Assembly (NCBI RefSeq): GCF_000612805.1
Contig: NZ_HG964406.1
Coordinates: 1-64,000, forward strand
DNA from: Bacillus ndiopicus
Lineage (GTDB): Bacteria > Bacillota > Bacilli > Bacillales_A > Planococcaceae
DNA length: 64,000 bases
Direction of reading: 5' to 3'
A program made the position numbers and the translations under genes. This document shows positions 53,089 to 62,337 of this stretch, one piece after another. Below the pieces are notes generated by a model that worked only from the letters and a program-made list of their open reading frames with translations, had not been told where the DNA came from and searched no databases. How positions within the stretch are numbered: position 1 is the first letter of the stretch; each line of letters starts with the position of its first letter.

Positions 53089-54069
53089 TTATTTTTTCAA
53101 AAAGTCGAAATTAAATGTTTCATCTGTAATTGGCTGTACTTTTGCAAGAGCGTATGTTGAGCCTTTTTGAGAGAAGAAATCATATGTTGAGCCTTCGTTA
53201 CGAATACCGTTCATGACGATTGGGTTTACTTCCTCTTCTGGGAACATTGTGTCTAAACCTAGGTTCATTAACGCTTTATTTGCATTAAAGCGGACATAAG
53301 CCTTTACCTCTGGTGAAAGCCCTGTTTCAGCATAAATATCTTCCGTATATTTCATTTCGTTTTGGTACAAGTCTAACAGTAGCTCGTAGCCCCATACTTT
53401 TAGTTCATCTTGCTTTTCTTGTGAGAACTTCCTGAAAATATTTTGTGCAAAGAAGCCAATTGCTACACCGTGAATTGATTCATCACGTAAAATTAATGAA
53501 ATGACTTCTGCGCTATTACGTAAAGTCCCTTGACCACCTAAATAAAGTGGGTAGAAGAACCCCGAGTAGAATAAAAAGCTTTCTAGCATTACAGAAGCAA
53601 ACATTGCTTTCCATAATGATTCATCATCATTTTCTTTAATAGCTAAGTAAATCTCGCTAATGCGATTTGCTTTATATTGTAAAAATTCATTTTTCTTAAC
53701 CCATTCAAAAACGGCATCAATTTCATCATTGTTACACAATGTTGTAAAAATGTACGAATATGATTTTGCATGGATTGCTTCGAAAGATCCGAAAACAGTC
53801 AGCACTGCTTTTTCTTGCAAATCATTATTATATTTCGCAATTTCGTTCATACCAATATTCGTTTGCACTGTATCTAACAATGTTAAGCCACCGAATACTT
53901 TTTTATACGTATCTTGATGCTCAAAGTCTTTCCATTGTTTAATATCTTTTGATACAGCAATTTCTTCTGGCTGCCACATTTGCTTCCATTGTTGATCCCA
54001 AAAAACTTTCGCTAAATCACTCGTCGGCTTGTTCCAGTTAACCGCCTCATATTGTTTTAAATTGAGCAT
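53089..54069 (-). CDS. nrdF: Class Ib ribonucleotide reductase beta subunit
   Basis: This 326-residue ferritin-like protein holds the dimetal (Mn or Fe) site and tyrosyl radical that start ribonucleotide reduction. Ligand motifs visible are the Glu/His of SFEAIHAKSY and the second set in RDESIHGVAIG. The ATG at 54069 follows GAGGAG; a three-residue extension is rejected. It overlaps nrdE by 13 bases as the last gene of nrdHIEF. Confidence 0.95.
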   Translation of the reverse strand: MLNLKQYEAVNWNKPTSDLAKVFWDQQWKQMWQPEEIAVSKDIKQWKDFEHQDTYKKVFGGLTLLDTVQTNIGMNEIAKYNNDLQEKAVLTVFGSFEAIHAKSYSYIFTTLCNNDEIDAVFEWVKKNEFLQYKANRISEIYLAIKENDDESLWKAMFASVMLESFLFYSGFFYPLYLGGQGTLRNSAEVISLILRDESIHGVAIGFFAQNIFRKFSQEKQDELKVWGYELLLDLYQNEMKYTEDIYAETGLSPEVKAYVRFNANKALMNLGLDTMFPEEEVNPIVMNGIRNEGSTYDFFSQKGSTYALAKVQPITDETFNFDFLKK

Positions 54070-56150
54070 GATACACACTCCTCTAAAGTTTGTAGTCGTT
54101 GGCGTACATAATATACTGTTTTAATGCCCTTCATCCAAGCATAAATATACACTTTCGCCAATTGCTCTGTCGTCCAGCGATCCGTTACATATAATGTCAT
54201 TGAAATCCCTTGATCGACATGTTTTTGTGCTGCTACATATAGGTCGATTAACTTGTATGGGTCCACTTCATACGCTTCTACATATAAATGTCTATTGTCG
54301 TTATTTAAAAACGGCATCGGGTAAATCGTACGGCTATCCGCGTAGTCACGAATTTCAACACGCTCTGTACATGGTGCAAGTGACGCTGTACTGCTACGAA
54401 TATATGAAATACTACCTGTTGGTGCAACAGCTAAACGATATGCGTTAAATACGCCATGCTCAGCTACTTGCTCCTTTAATTCCTGCCACATTGTAGCAGT
54501 AATTATTGGTACATTGCCTAATGCTTCTTTGACAGTTGCGGATGGCTCTTTATCTTCTTTTGTTATATATGAATCGAAGTAGCGACCGTTCGCATATTCG
54601 CTCTCTTCGTAACGATAAAATGTTTCGCCTTTATCTTTGGCAATTTGCATTGATGCTTGTAGTGAATAGTAGTTTAATGCCTCCATAAAGTAATCAACAA
54701 ATTCAATTGATTCTGGTGAGCCATATAAAATATTCGATTGCACTAAGTGCCCGTGTAAGTTCATGACACCAAGACCAACAGAGTGCATTAATTTATTTGC
54801 TTTTGCTACAGATGGTACGTTTTTAATGTTTGTCATTAAGGATACATTTGTTAATAGCTGCATTCCTGTTGTAATAAGCTCTTCAAAGTTTTCGCTCTTT
54901 GTTGCACGGTGAATGTCAATAGAGCCTAAGTTACATGATACATCTAAGCCATATTCATTCGGCTGGTCCATATCTGTAATTTCGCTCGTGGATTGTACTT
55001 GTAAAATTTCTGTACACAAATTCGACATTTTCACGCGGCCTAAGCCTTTTAACGCATGATTTTCATTAACGTTATCATCAAACACTTCGAATGGATAGCC
55101 CGATTCGAATTGCGTCTTCTTAATTTCCGTATAAAGCTTACGTGCATTAACGCGCTTTAGTTTGCGAATGTTTGGATTATCAAGTAATTCATAATACATT
55201 TCCGTCATGCTAATTTCTGACATGCGTTTGCCATATTCACGATAAATATCGTATGGGCTAAATAAAATAATATCTTTATCGCGCTTCATTAGCTCGAAGA
55301 AAATCGAAGGAATAATAACCCCTGTAGATAATGTAGCTAAACGAATTTTTTCGTCAGCATTTGGCTTTTTCGATGAAATGAATTCTTCAATATCGCCGTG
55401 GAAAATATTTAAATAAACAACGCCAGAGCCATTTCGTTGACCTAGCTGGTTGGAATATGAGAAAGAGTTTTCTAATAGTTTTGCAACAGGCATCACACCG
55501 CTAGCACGGTTTAAAATCCCTTTAATTGGATCCCCTAATGGGCGTAAATCTGTTAATAATGTTCCCACGCCTCCACCTAAGCGGGAAAGCTCTAGGCAAT
55601 AACCGATATTTTCTGCGATAGAATTCATTGTATCATCTACCGTTAATTTAAAGCAGCTTACTAGCTCACCACGCGCCTTTTTACCACTGTTTAATGCTGT
55701 TGGTGTTGCTGGCTGATATGCCTCCATAATACTGCGTACAGCACGCTCAGCGAGGTCTTGATCACCTTGTGCTAAATATAAAGAAATAATCGTAATGCGG
55801 TCCTCGTATTTTTCTAAAATTTCCTGACCATCACGACTCTTCATCGCATAACTTTCATAAAATTTGCTGGCACTCATAAAAGATGGAAAACGGAATTTAT
55901 AGGAATAAGCTATTTTAAATAGCTTTTTAATAAACTCCATCGGATACATATCTAAAAAGTCTCTTTCATAGTACCCTTCTGCAACTAAATATTTTATCTT
56001 TTCTTCCAAATCTATATAATAACGCATTTTCACGTTTACATTTTCTAAGAAATATTTACGTGTAGCCTCTTTATCTTTGTCTAAATCTAAAATGCCTGTA
56101 GAGCTATAACTATTCAATAAATCGTTATTGAGCTTTAAATACTCTTTCAA
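54057..56150 (-). CDS. nrdE: Class Ib ribonucleotide reductase alpha subunit
   Basis: This 697-residue catalytic subunit reduces ribonucleoside diphosphates to deoxy forms. Active-site cysteines are in GELVSCFKL (about 168) and SNLCTEI (about 382), and the C-terminal redox pair is CVSC. The radical-path YVRQRL pair lies near the end and PTGSISYI is conserved. No N-terminal ATP-cone is apparent, as is usual for class Ib. The start codon overlaps nrdI by four bases. The chain is intact, with no intein. Confidence 0.96.
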   Translation of the reverse strand: MKEYLKLNNDLLNSYSSTGILDLDKDKEATRKYFLENVNVKMRYYIDLEEKIKYLVAEGYYERDFLDMYPMEFIKKLFKIAYSYKFRFPSFMSASKFYESYAMKSRDGQEILEKYEDRITIISLYLAQGDQDLAERAVRSIMEAYQPATPTALNSGKKARGELVSCFKLTVDDTMNSIAENIGYCLELSRLGGGVGTLLTDLRPLGDPIKGILNRASGVMPVAKLLENSFSYSNQLGQRNGSGVVYLNIFHGDIEEFISSKKPNADEKIRLATLSTGVIIPSIFFELMKRDKDIILFSPYDIYREYGKRMSEISMTEMYYELLDNPNIRKLKRVNARKLYTEIKKTQFESGYPFEVFDDNVNENHALKGLGRVKMSNLCTEILQVQSTSEITDMDQPNEYGLDVSCNLGSIDIHRATKSENFEELITTGMQLLTNVSLMTNIKNVPSVAKANKLMHSVGLGVMNLHGHLVQSNILYGSPESIEFVDYFMEALNYYSLQASMQIAKDKGETFYRYEESEYANGRYFDSYITKEDKEPSATVKEALGNVPIITATMWQELKEQVAEHGVFNAYRLAVAPTGSISYIRSSTASLAPCTERVEIRDYADSRTIYPMPFLNNDNRHLYVEAYEVDPYKLIDLYVAAQKHVDQGISMTLYVTDRWTTEQLAKVYIYAWMKGIKTVYYVRQRLQTLEECVSCSI

Positions 56151-56518
56151 GTCGTTTCCCCACCTTTAAATACAGTTTGATAATATTCCCGAATCGCTTC
56201 ATAGTCGTGCGCAAACCCTCGAAGCTCTATTTTACGAACAATTGGTATTTGATAAGTAGCACTTATTTTATCAGCGGAGCCACAAAACACATTGTGTCCA
56301 AAGTTGGAATTACCACTTGCAATAACTCCTTTGCAATATTGTGCATTGTCTTGTAAAAACTCCTCCACCATTTGCGGGACAGTGCCAAGTCCATCCGTAT
56401 AAGTAAATAATAAATAGGGCTCAGAAAGCTTGAGCCCCTTTGTCATCTCAATGTTCGGTAATTGGAGCTGATTGATAATAAAGCGCACATTCCCTGTCCT
56501 ACTTGCAAAGACAATCAT
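56147..56518 (-). CDS. nrdI: Flavodoxin-like protein NrdI
   Basis: This 123-residue flavodoxin-like protein supplies the oxidant needed to assemble the dimanganese-tyrosyl cofactor of NrdF. FASRTGNVRF at the start binds FMN phosphate; GLGTVPQMVEEFL, GVIASGNSNFG and the later YQIPIVRKIELRG are family blocks. It overlaps both nrdH and nrdE by four bases. Confidence 0.93.
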   Translation of the reverse strand: MIVFASRTGNVRFIINQLQLPNIEMTKGLKLSEPYLLFTYTDGLGTVPQMVEEFLQDNAQYCKGVIASGNSNFGHNVFCGSADKISATYQIPIVRKIELRGFAHDYEAIREYYQTVFKGGETT

Positions 56519-56745
56519 CCAACTAGCTTGCTAATCTCTTCGTTAATTTGTGAAAAATCATGGATTAGCTGACCATCAATTTCTAAAATCGGAACTGTTA
56601 AAAAACCAGCGTTAACGATTTTCTCTTTTGCTTCAGCATTTAAATCTATATTAACCGTTTCATAACGCCCCTCTAAACCAGCCTCATTCAACTCTGATTT
56701 AACAAACATGCATTTTGGACAAACTGTTTTTGTATACAAAATCAT
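56515..56745 (-). CDS. nrdH: Glutaredoxin-like electron donor NrdH
   Basis: This 76-residue thioredoxin-fold protein carries the redox pair CPKC (residues 9-12), followed by FLTVPILEIDGQLIHDF. It reduces the C-terminal cysteines of NrdE. It is the first gene of nrdHIEF, with AAAGAGGTTGTAATA as ribosome site. The NrdR boxes 240-290 bases upstream point to control by dATP/ATP-sensing NrdR. Confidence 0.9.
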   Translation of the reverse strand: MILYTKTVCPKCMFVKSELNEAGLEGRYETVNIDLNAEAKEKIVNAGFLTVPILEIDGQLIHDFSQINEEISKLVG

Positions 56746-57185
56746 TATTACAACCTCTTTCCATTTTATTTTTTACAGAGCATGTACCACCTTGCTTTGC
56801 CACATATCCCAGTGAAACGCTTAATTCTTCATTTATTAGCATAATTATTGCGAACAATTCTTATTATTTGAAAACTAAATTTCAATTTTTTATCGCTATA
56901 TACACATATACCTAAACAAAAAATATACATGGTAACTTGCTCAAGTAGAAGGAAAAGCCTTTTATACTGCTGTTTTCCTCACTTTCCTATATGTAGTGTA
57001 ACTAAAGACAACAACACACTATATATAGTGTTTATTTTGAACTGCATTTATTGTAACATACCCGATTTTAAAAAAACAACTCTTGCAATTTATTAATTTT
57101 CATGAAAACATATATTCCATTTTGAAAATCATCATAAATACCTATTGCAATTAAATTGTTTACCCTCAAATTTCAGCAGACGGCA
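56746..57185. other. Long nrd operon control region
   Basis: These about 440 bases hold two NrdR boxes (56984-57031) but no convincing gene. A 66-codon plus-strand frame near 56715-56915 overlaps nrdH and has no ribosome site. The distance from boxes to nrdH (about 240 bases) leaves a long untranslated leader, in which I see no strong hairpin. Confidence 0.5.
56984..57031 (-). promoter_or_regulatory. Tandem NrdR boxes of the nrdHIEF operon
   Basis: ACACTATATATAGTGT (57016-57031) is a perfect 16-base NrdR-type palindrome. TTCCTATATGTAGTGT (56984-56999) is a second, degenerate box exactly 32 bases away, the three-turn spacing typical of paired NrdR sites. Confidence 0.85.
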
Positions 57186-57220
57186 AAAAGCTATATCAAA
57201 ATAATTTTGATATAGCTTTT
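57186..57220 (-). terminator. Terminator of the yutE-yutF operon
   Basis: AAAGCTATATCAAAAT and ATTTTGATATAGCTTT are perfect arms around one base, with a further T on the minus strand. Confidence 0.9.
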
Positions 57221-57231
57221 CTAGCATAATA

Positions 57232-57996
57232 CTACTGCCATTCATCCAATGAACGTAAGCAATAAGTAGGCTGGTCTTTTTGCAATAGTACTTGCTCTGT
57301 AGAAGTAACTCCTGTATTTACATGAATCGTATCGCAACCAAAACGGATACCACATAAAATATCCGTTTGATAATTATCGCCAATCATCACCATATCATTT
57401 TTACAATAATGATGTGCCGAAGCAATAGCTTCTAAAATAATTGGAGAGGGCTTCCCAATAAATACAGGCTCTACGCCAGCAACACTTGCAACAAGCTTAA
57501 CAAAGGAGCCATTCCCAGGTACAAAACCTTGCTCTGATGGAAATTTGATATCTTCATTGGTGCCAATTAAATGTGCACCCTTTTGTACCGCTAAGCAAGC
57601 ATTCGCTAGCTTTGAATAATTTACTTCTCGGTCAATGCCCATCACAAAAACCTTGGCATCTGCTTCGTCTGTAATATGTATTCCTTGCGATTCTAATGCT
57701 TCTTGAATACCGTCAGAGCCAATTAGCTGCACCTTTTGCTGTGGAAATTTTTCACTAATATATGTTGCGGTAACAGATGCGCTCGAGTAAATATGGTCGG
57801 TAGGAGCGTCTATACCTAAAGTAGCTAACTTTTGTTGCAATTGTATAGGTGTTTTTGAAGAATTATTTGTTACGTAAAATGGTTCAATACCTTCTCGTTG
57901 CAATTTATGAATAAATGCTATTGCACTTTCAATTCCTTGATTTCCACGATAAACTGTCCCATCTAAATCAAAACAATAGGCTTTGTAACGTTTCAT
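57232..57996 (-). CDS. yutF: HAD-superfamily phosphatase, NagD/YutF type
   Basis: This 254-residue cytoplasmic phosphatase has the HAD motif I CFDLDGTVYRG (about 8-18), motif II VTNNSS, a Lys in FIGKPSP and motif III MIGDNYQTDI. It belongs to the p-nitrophenyl phosphatase/NagD group that acts on sugar or nucleotide phosphates. It begins on the last base of the yutE stop codon, so the two are translationally coupled, as in B. subtilis. Confidence 0.92.
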   Translation of the reverse strand: MKRYKAYCFDLDGTVYRGNQGIESAIAFIHKLQREGIEPFYVTNNSSKTPIQLQQKLATLGIDAPTDHIYSSASVTATYISEKFPQQKVQLIGSDGIQEALESQGIHITDEADAKVFVMGIDREVNYSKLANACLAVQKGAHLIGTNEDIKFPSEQGFVPGNGSFVKLVASVAGVEPVFIGKPSPIILEAIASAHHYCKNDMVMIGDNYQTDILCGIRFGCDTIHVNTGVTSTEQVLLQKDQPTYCLRSLDEWQ

Positions 57997-58445
57997 TATT
58001 TATCCTCTGGTAAAAAAGCTGATACTGGGCCAAGCTCATTTGTTAAATAATTTTGCACTTTGCCTGAAAACTGCTTTAAAGCTTCTTGTGAGCCCGAAAG
58101 AACTTTTACGACTTCTTCATCATCTACTTGAATAAACTCGCGTACAAGCATTTTACGTAAGCCTACAACAGCTTTTAAAGGAGCATCCATATCTGGAGTT
58201 ATTACTTTCTCATCTACCAATATATCAATAATGTCTTCATAGCTACCCGGGTCGCGCATAATAAAGCCATCAATCATTAAATTTCCAACATCCATCATCG
58301 ATTCCATCACATTATGACCAATACGCTCAAGTGCTAGCTTTGTTATATCATTTTCAAGCCAATTTTCTTGCCCTTCGAAAATAGCAAGCAATGTATCTAA
58401 ATGTTGTAAGTTTAATGAAATTTTATTTCGATCTACGAAATACAT
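57996..58445 (-). CDS. yutE: YutE family protein (DUF86, HepT-like fold)
   Basis: This 149-residue helical protein belongs to the DUF86/HepT superfamily, whose toxin members use an Rx4-6H RNase motif. Here the expected RN...VH.Y pattern reads GLRKMLVREF, so the catalytic His and Tyr are absent. No MNT-type nucleotidyltransferase antitoxin lies beside it; the neighbour is yutF. A housekeeping, non-toxin role is more likely. ATG 58445 follows AGGAGGCG. Confidence 0.85.
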   Translation of the reverse strand: MYFVDRNKISLNLQHLDTLLAIFEGQENWLENDITKLALERIGHNVMESMMDVGNLMIDGFIMRDPGSYEDIIDILVDEKVITPDMDAPLKAVVGLRKMLVREFIQVDDEEVVKVLSGSQEALKQFSGKVQNYLTNELGPVSAFLPEDK

Positions 58446-58535
58446 TCAAAACGCCTCCTAGTTACTAAAAAGTTGATAGTGTTTTCTTATCTATAGTAAC
58501 ATATTCTAGAGATACGGAAGGAGATAGAATTTCAA

Positions 58536-58802
58536 ATGGAAAGATTTTTCTTATATGATGATGTAGAAGATACAAAAACACGCTTCGTAAGCTTTGCAGG
58601 AAAAACACAGCGTTATGATTTAGCGATATTACAAAGCAGCCGATTTTTTGGCAAAGTGCTTGTATTAGATATTCAATTTGGTCGCTTTGCAATAATTGGC
58701 CCTGACGATGTCGAGGAGCCAGGCTATTTAGAGCATGTCTATAATCGTAGCGAGGAAGAAACGGTTGATTTACGCGCTTATTTGACAGAGCTGCTCAGCT
58801 AA
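58536..58802 (+). CDS. DUF3055 family cytosolic protein
   Basis: This 88-residue protein has FLYDDVEDTKTRFVSFAG at the start and GRFAIIGPDDVEEPGYLEHV near residue 50, the clear signature of DUF3055, a small Bacillales family without known function. It starts 90 bases from the divergent yutE. ATG has GGAAGGAGATAG upstream. Confidence 0.85.
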   Translation: MERFFLYDDVEDTKTRFVSFAGKTQRYDLAILQSSRFFGKVLVLDIQFGRFAIIGPDDVEEPGYLEHVYNRSEEETVDLRAYLTELLS

Positions 58803-58860
58803 AAGACTTGGGATTTTGCTATAACAATGATATCACCGCTGTAATTAGTAAAATAAAATA

Positions 58861-58909
58861 AGGTATAGGCAGTTGGACGCAAGTTTGCGCAACTGCCTAT
58901 ACCTTTTTA
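58861..58909. terminator. Bidirectional terminator between the DUF3055 gene and yutD
   Basis: AGGTATAGGCAGTT and AACTGCCTATACCT are perfect 14-base arms, followed by TTTTTA. Confidence 0.9.
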
Positions 58910-59242
58910 TAGCTCTTCCGCTAATTCTTCTATTTGTTCATCATTAACCGTAATCTCTTGCTGTGGTACTCGCCCTATTTTTTGGACGATAAAGTAAGCA
59001 CAGCCAAAATTGCAATACTCGAATAAATAATCTTCAAATGTGCTAATTTTTGTATCAAAGGTAGATTTGTGATTTTTATCATCAAAAAATCCTTTTAAAC
59101 GAAGCTGACCATATCCCCAATCACCTGCGATGTAGTCATATTTCGTCAAAATATCCGAGAAGCGCTCCAAAAATACATCTTCATTAAAGCCATCTCTCAC
59201 ATTCTCGATTACCTCATACATGTAACCTTCCGCAACAATCAT
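58907..59242 (-). CDS. yutD: YutD family protein (DUF1027)
   Basis: This 111-residue acidic protein contains FNEDVFLERFSDILTKYDYI, VGDWGYGQLRLKGFF-like (here AGDWGYGQLRLKGF) and YCNFGCAYFIV, the DUF1027 blocks of B. subtilis YutD. Function unknown. It follows lipA by 29 bases on the same strand and is likely co-transcribed with it. The ATG follows GGTGGTATTTCA. Confidence 0.88.
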   Translation of the reverse strand: MIVAEGYMYEVIENVRDGFNEDVFLERFSDILTKYDYIAGDWGYGQLRLKGFFDDKNHKSTFDTKISTFEDYLFEYCNFGCAYFIVQKIGRVPQQEITVNDEQIEELAEEL

Positions 59243-59271
59243 TGAAATACCACCTATCTATTGCACATTTC

Positions 59272-60189
59272 CTATGCCTTAGCCTGCTCTTGACGTTCTT
59301 TAGTTGCTGCATTTACTTGCTCATCTGCATGATAACTACTTCGCACTAATGGGCCTGCCTCACAATGGCTAAAGCCTTTTTCCATTGCAATTTTACGAAG
59401 CTTCCCAAATTCAATTGGAGAATAATATTTCTTAACAGTCAAATGCTTTTTAGTCGGCTGTAAATATTGACCAATTGTCATAATATCAACATTGTTTGCG
59501 CGTAAGTCGTCCATTACCTCTAAAATCTCATCCCATGTTTCGCCAAGACCAATCATTAATGAAGATTTTGTCGGAATGTCTGGTTGCATTTCCTTTGAGC
59601 GACGTAAAAATTCTAGAGAGCGATCGTATTTTGCACGCGCACGAACTCTTGGTGTTAAACGGCGTACTGTTTCGATATTATGGTTTAAAATATCTGGCTT
59701 TGCATCCATCACTATTTGTAAATTTTCTTCTAAACCACCTAAATCAGATGGCAATACTTCTACAGATGTCGCTGGACTTTTGCGACGGATTGCACGAATT
59801 GTTTCTGCCAATACTTCCGCGCCACCATCCTTTAAATCATCGCGTGCCACCATCGTAATAACAACATGCTTTAAATCCATAATTTTCACTGAATCTGCTA
59901 CGCGCTCTGGCTCTGCTAAATCAAGCTCTGTTGGTAAGCCTGTTTTTACAGCACAGAAACGGCATGCACGCGTACATACTGAACCTAAAATCATCATCGT
60001 TGCAGTGCGGCGCTCTCCCCAACACTCATGAATATTTGGACAACGCGCTTCTTCACAAACTGTATGTAAATTATTGTCGCGCATTAACTTTTTTAAGCCT
60101 TTATATTGTTCATTTGTATTTAATTTAATTTTTAACCACTCTGGCTTACGTAAATGCTCTTCCTTTGCTGTAGGTTTACAAGATGTCAT
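59272..60189 (-). CDS. lipA: Lipoyl synthase
   Basis: This 305-residue radical SAM enzyme inserts two sulfur atoms into protein-bound octanoyl groups to make lipoyl cofactor. Both clusters are visible: the auxiliary cluster [12 protein letters not shown] (about 45-56) and the radical SAM motif CTRACRFC (about 71-78). The C-terminal RSSYHADEQ serine ligand is present. The ATG at 60189 is preferred; a five-residue TTG extension is less likely. Repeat copy E starts 22 bases upstream, replacing a normal promoter spacer. Confidence 0.95.
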   Translation of the reverse strand: MTSCKPTAKEEHLRKPEWLKIKLNTNEQYKGLKKLMRDNNLHTVCEEARCPNIHECWGERRTATMMILGSVCTRACRFCAVKTGLPTELDLAEPERVADSVKIMDLKHVVITMVARDDLKDGGAEVLAETIRAIRRKSPATSVEVLPSDLGGLEENLQIVMDAKPDILNHNIETVRRLTPRVRARAKYDRSLEFLRRSKEMQPDIPTKSSLMIGLGETWDEILEVMDDLRANNVDIMTIGQYLQPTKKHLTVKKYYSPIEFGKLRKIAMEKGFSHCEAGPLVRSSYHADEQVNAATKERQEQAKA

Positions 60190-60210
60190 TAAATTTCGCC
60201 CCAATCATTA

Positions 60211-60355
60211 AATCAATTACGCCTTGGCTAACTCAAATCCAGTTTTTTTGAGCACGCATTAGAGATTCTCTCAAAATCCGCAATATTCGCCAAAGGCTTT
60301 ATCTTGATTCAGCATTGCATTAAGTACAAAAAGCATCTACTGAATCAAGATAAAA
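60211..60355 (+). repeat. Dispersed repeat element, copy E (about 145 bp)
   Basis: It begins AATCAATTACGCCTTGGCTA, with CTCAAATCCAG, a T run and GAGC, then TCCGCAATATTCGCC and a hairpin of outer arms TTTATCTTGATTCAG (60299-60313) and CTGAATCAAGATAAA (60340-60354). The middle blocks and 3' module of copies C and D are missing. It lies directly before lipA on the opposite strand. Confidence 0.78.
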
Positions 60356-60426
60356 CTATAGTACTTTTAGTCAATGTACCATATTCCATGCGCCACAACA
60401 ACTTTATTTACAGTTTTCATCATATA

Positions 60427-61173
60427 TTAGTCATAAGGCACTGGTACTTCTAGTGATGGCTGTACCCCATCTCCACCATTCGTATAAATATGTGGAACGG
60501 AGCCTTGCACTAGACCAATTGCTACTGGAATATCCTGTTCTACTGTTGACGATTTACTTGCAAACGGGACAATAATTTGTACATTCACTTCCAAGTGAAT
60601 ACTTACCTCCACGTAAGCATTGTTAATGCCAAACTCTCGTATCGTTGATCGGACATCGCTAGAAACGCTACCAACAATATGAAAGCGAATCGGTATTTTC
60701 GGTCCTAAATTCCCAAGTAAAGGTAGGTTAGCAGCCTGCCCAAGTGGTACAAAAAAAACGATACCATCACCGGCTTCCATTTTCCCTACATTGTATTCGA
60801 CATTTTCCAAGTTCGGTAAATGAGTTAAATCCCCATTTTCCGCTTGTTCTAAATATTCCTTCACCAAAGCCTGTGTTTCTGAACGAACTCGGTTAATAAT
60901 CTCTGTGTTAAACTTTGTTGTAATCATATCGCCTGAGCCTGATGGCAAATTTTCAATTATATCATTAACATCTAACACGCCAGAGGTACGTGCATTAATC
61001 GCTTTATTCACAACAAAAGAGGCTACCTTCTTCGTTTGTACCTCCGCATATTGTAAATATGTTGGCATTAAGCGAGAATTCATCCAATATAAAAATAAAA
61101 TAATAACAATGATTAGTGTCAAAATCACAAAAAAGGCTATATTTCCTCGTTTTTTAGATTGCCTAAAACGCAT
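60427..61173 (-). CDS. yunB: Sporulation protein YunB
   Basis: This 248-residue protein has a basic N-terminus, one membrane helix (about 13-33, FFVILTLIIVIILFLYWM) and a large extracytoplasmic domain with VGKMEAGDGIVFFVPLGQ and LLGNLGPKIPIRFHIVGSVSS. It matches YunB, a sporulation-associated protein of Bacillales. The ATG at 61173 is chosen because a terminator hairpin of the upstream gene lies inside any longer reading; AAAGAAG precedes it. Its presence supports a spore-former. Confidence 0.87.
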   Translation of the reverse strand: MRFRQSKKRGNIAFFVILTLIIVIILFLYWMNSRLMPTYLQYAEVQTKKVASFVVNKAINARTSGVLDVNDIIENLPSGSGDMITTKFNTEIINRVRSETQALVKEYLEQAENGDLTHLPNLENVEYNVGKMEAGDGIVFFVPLGQAANLPLLGNLGPKIPIRFHIVGSVSSDVRSTIREFGINNAYVEVSIHLEVNVQIIVPFASKSSTVEQDIPVAIGLVQGSVPHIYTNGGDGVQPSLEVPVPYD

Positions 61174-61197
61174 TTTTCTTCTTTGTAAAAACAGAAA

Positions 61198-61233
61198 AAT
61201 CCCCCTTGCTCTATTCGTATGAGCAAGAAGGGG
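61198..61233 (-). terminator. Terminator of the HD-GYP gene
   Basis: CCCCTTGCTC and GAGCAAGAAGGGG form a stem with a two-base bulge, and on the minus strand TTTTT follows. It lies right before yunB and separates the two genes. Confidence 0.8.
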
Positions 61234-61236
61234 CAA

Positions 61237-62337
61237 CTATTCAGAAGGAATAAATTCTGTCTCGATTTTTTCAATTCTAATATTTTGTACGCTTGCCAAA
61301 TTAATTTCATATGTAGCTAAAAGCATTTCATCGTTTTCTTCAAAAACCCTTAAGTATGGTAGTGCTGGCTGTAGTTCATTTTGTCGTGAAACAATGCCAC
61401 GACGCTTGTCGGATAAAGTGAGTACTGTTCCATTCGGGTAGTGAACAATACATTTTTTCAACGCATCGACAACTTTCGCATCATACAATTTTCCTGCATC
61501 TTTTTCAAGAATGGCAATACCTTCTGAAGGCAACGCCTTTTGTCGATAAACACGATTTGATGTGACTGCATCAAAGACATCTGCAACACCGATAATTTTA
61601 GCAAATGGATGAATTTCAAATTCAACTAAACCTCTAGGATAACCGCTACCGTCTAAGCGTTCATGATGTTGGAACGCACAGTGTGCTACCAAGAGTGAGA
61701 TGGAATGTAGATTACGTAGCAAATCGAAGCCATAGCGAGCATGTAATTTCATTTCATTATATTCTTCCTCTGTAAGAGTGCCTGGTTTTTTTAAAATATC
61801 AGCTGGTACTAATAATTTACCAATATCGTGCAATATTGCACCGATTCCGATTAAACGCAGTTCCTCATAGGAATATCCTAATTCCTTTGCAATGGCAATT
61901 GAATATAATGTAACTTGGAAAGAGTGTTGATATAAATATTCGTCATATAAATATGCATCTGATAAAATAGTTAAAAACTCATGGCTACTTAAAATCGTGT
62001 CAAGTAACCCCTCTACAATACCGCTAATTGCTTTTGACTGTTGTTCTATCATATAGGATGCTTGTGCACCTTTAAGCGTTCTAACAGTTTCAAATGTTTT
62101 AGTAATTTCTTTAACTATTCTATGGCGAACAATTGGGTCGACTGTTTCTTCGATTTGAATTCCGTCTGATATTAAATCATCTATATAAATATATCGAATG
62201 TTTAGTTGTCGCAATCTTTCGATGATTCGGTGATTGATGACTACGCCTTGGTGCAAAAGTGGATGACCTGCTTCATTCCATATCGTCTTCCCTATGACCA
62301 TGCCTTCTTTTACAACATTTAATGATATTAGTCGCAT
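61237..62337 (-). CDS. HD-GYP domain phosphodiesterase
   Basis: This 366-residue cytoplasmic protein has a leading segment of about 120 residues (DUF3391-like, with GVVINHRIIERLRQLNI) and an HD-GYP domain (about 130-300). The metal ligands are intact: HSFQVTLYS, LHDIGKLLVP (HD), HHERLDGSGYP (GYP) and a late ADVFDAVTSNR. These enzymes hydrolyse cyclic di-GMP. With the inactive-looking YkuI it points to c-di-GMP signalling. The ATG has GGGGTTAAATTATAAAT upstream. Repeat copy F lies in the upstream gap. Confidence 0.88.
   Translation of the reverse strand: MRLISLNVVKEGMVIGKTIWNEAGHPLLHQGVVINHRIIERLRQLNIRYIYIDDLISDGIQIEETVDPIVRHRIVKEITKTFETVRTLKGAQASYMIEQQSKAISGIVEGLLDTILSSHEFLTILSDAYLYDEYLYQHSFQVTLYSIAIAKELGYSYEELRLIGIGAILHDIGKLLVPADILKKPGTLTEEEYNEMKLHARYGFDLLRNLHSISLLVAHCAFQHHERLDGSGYPRGLVEFEIHPFAKIIGVADVFDAVTSNRVYRQKALPSEGIAILEKDAGKLYDAKVVDALKKCIVHYPNGTVLTLSDKRRGIVSRQNELQPALPYLRVFEENDEMLLATYEINLASVQNIRIEKIETEFIPSE

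Noticed and set aside
57996..58445. Toxin-antitoxin system (HepT/MNT)
   Set aside because: The RNase motif is missing and no nucleotidyltransferase partner is encoded nearby.
59492..60031. 179-codon plus-strand frame
   Set aside because: It lies antisense to lipA, whose protein is unmistakable; composition is typical of an antisense frame.
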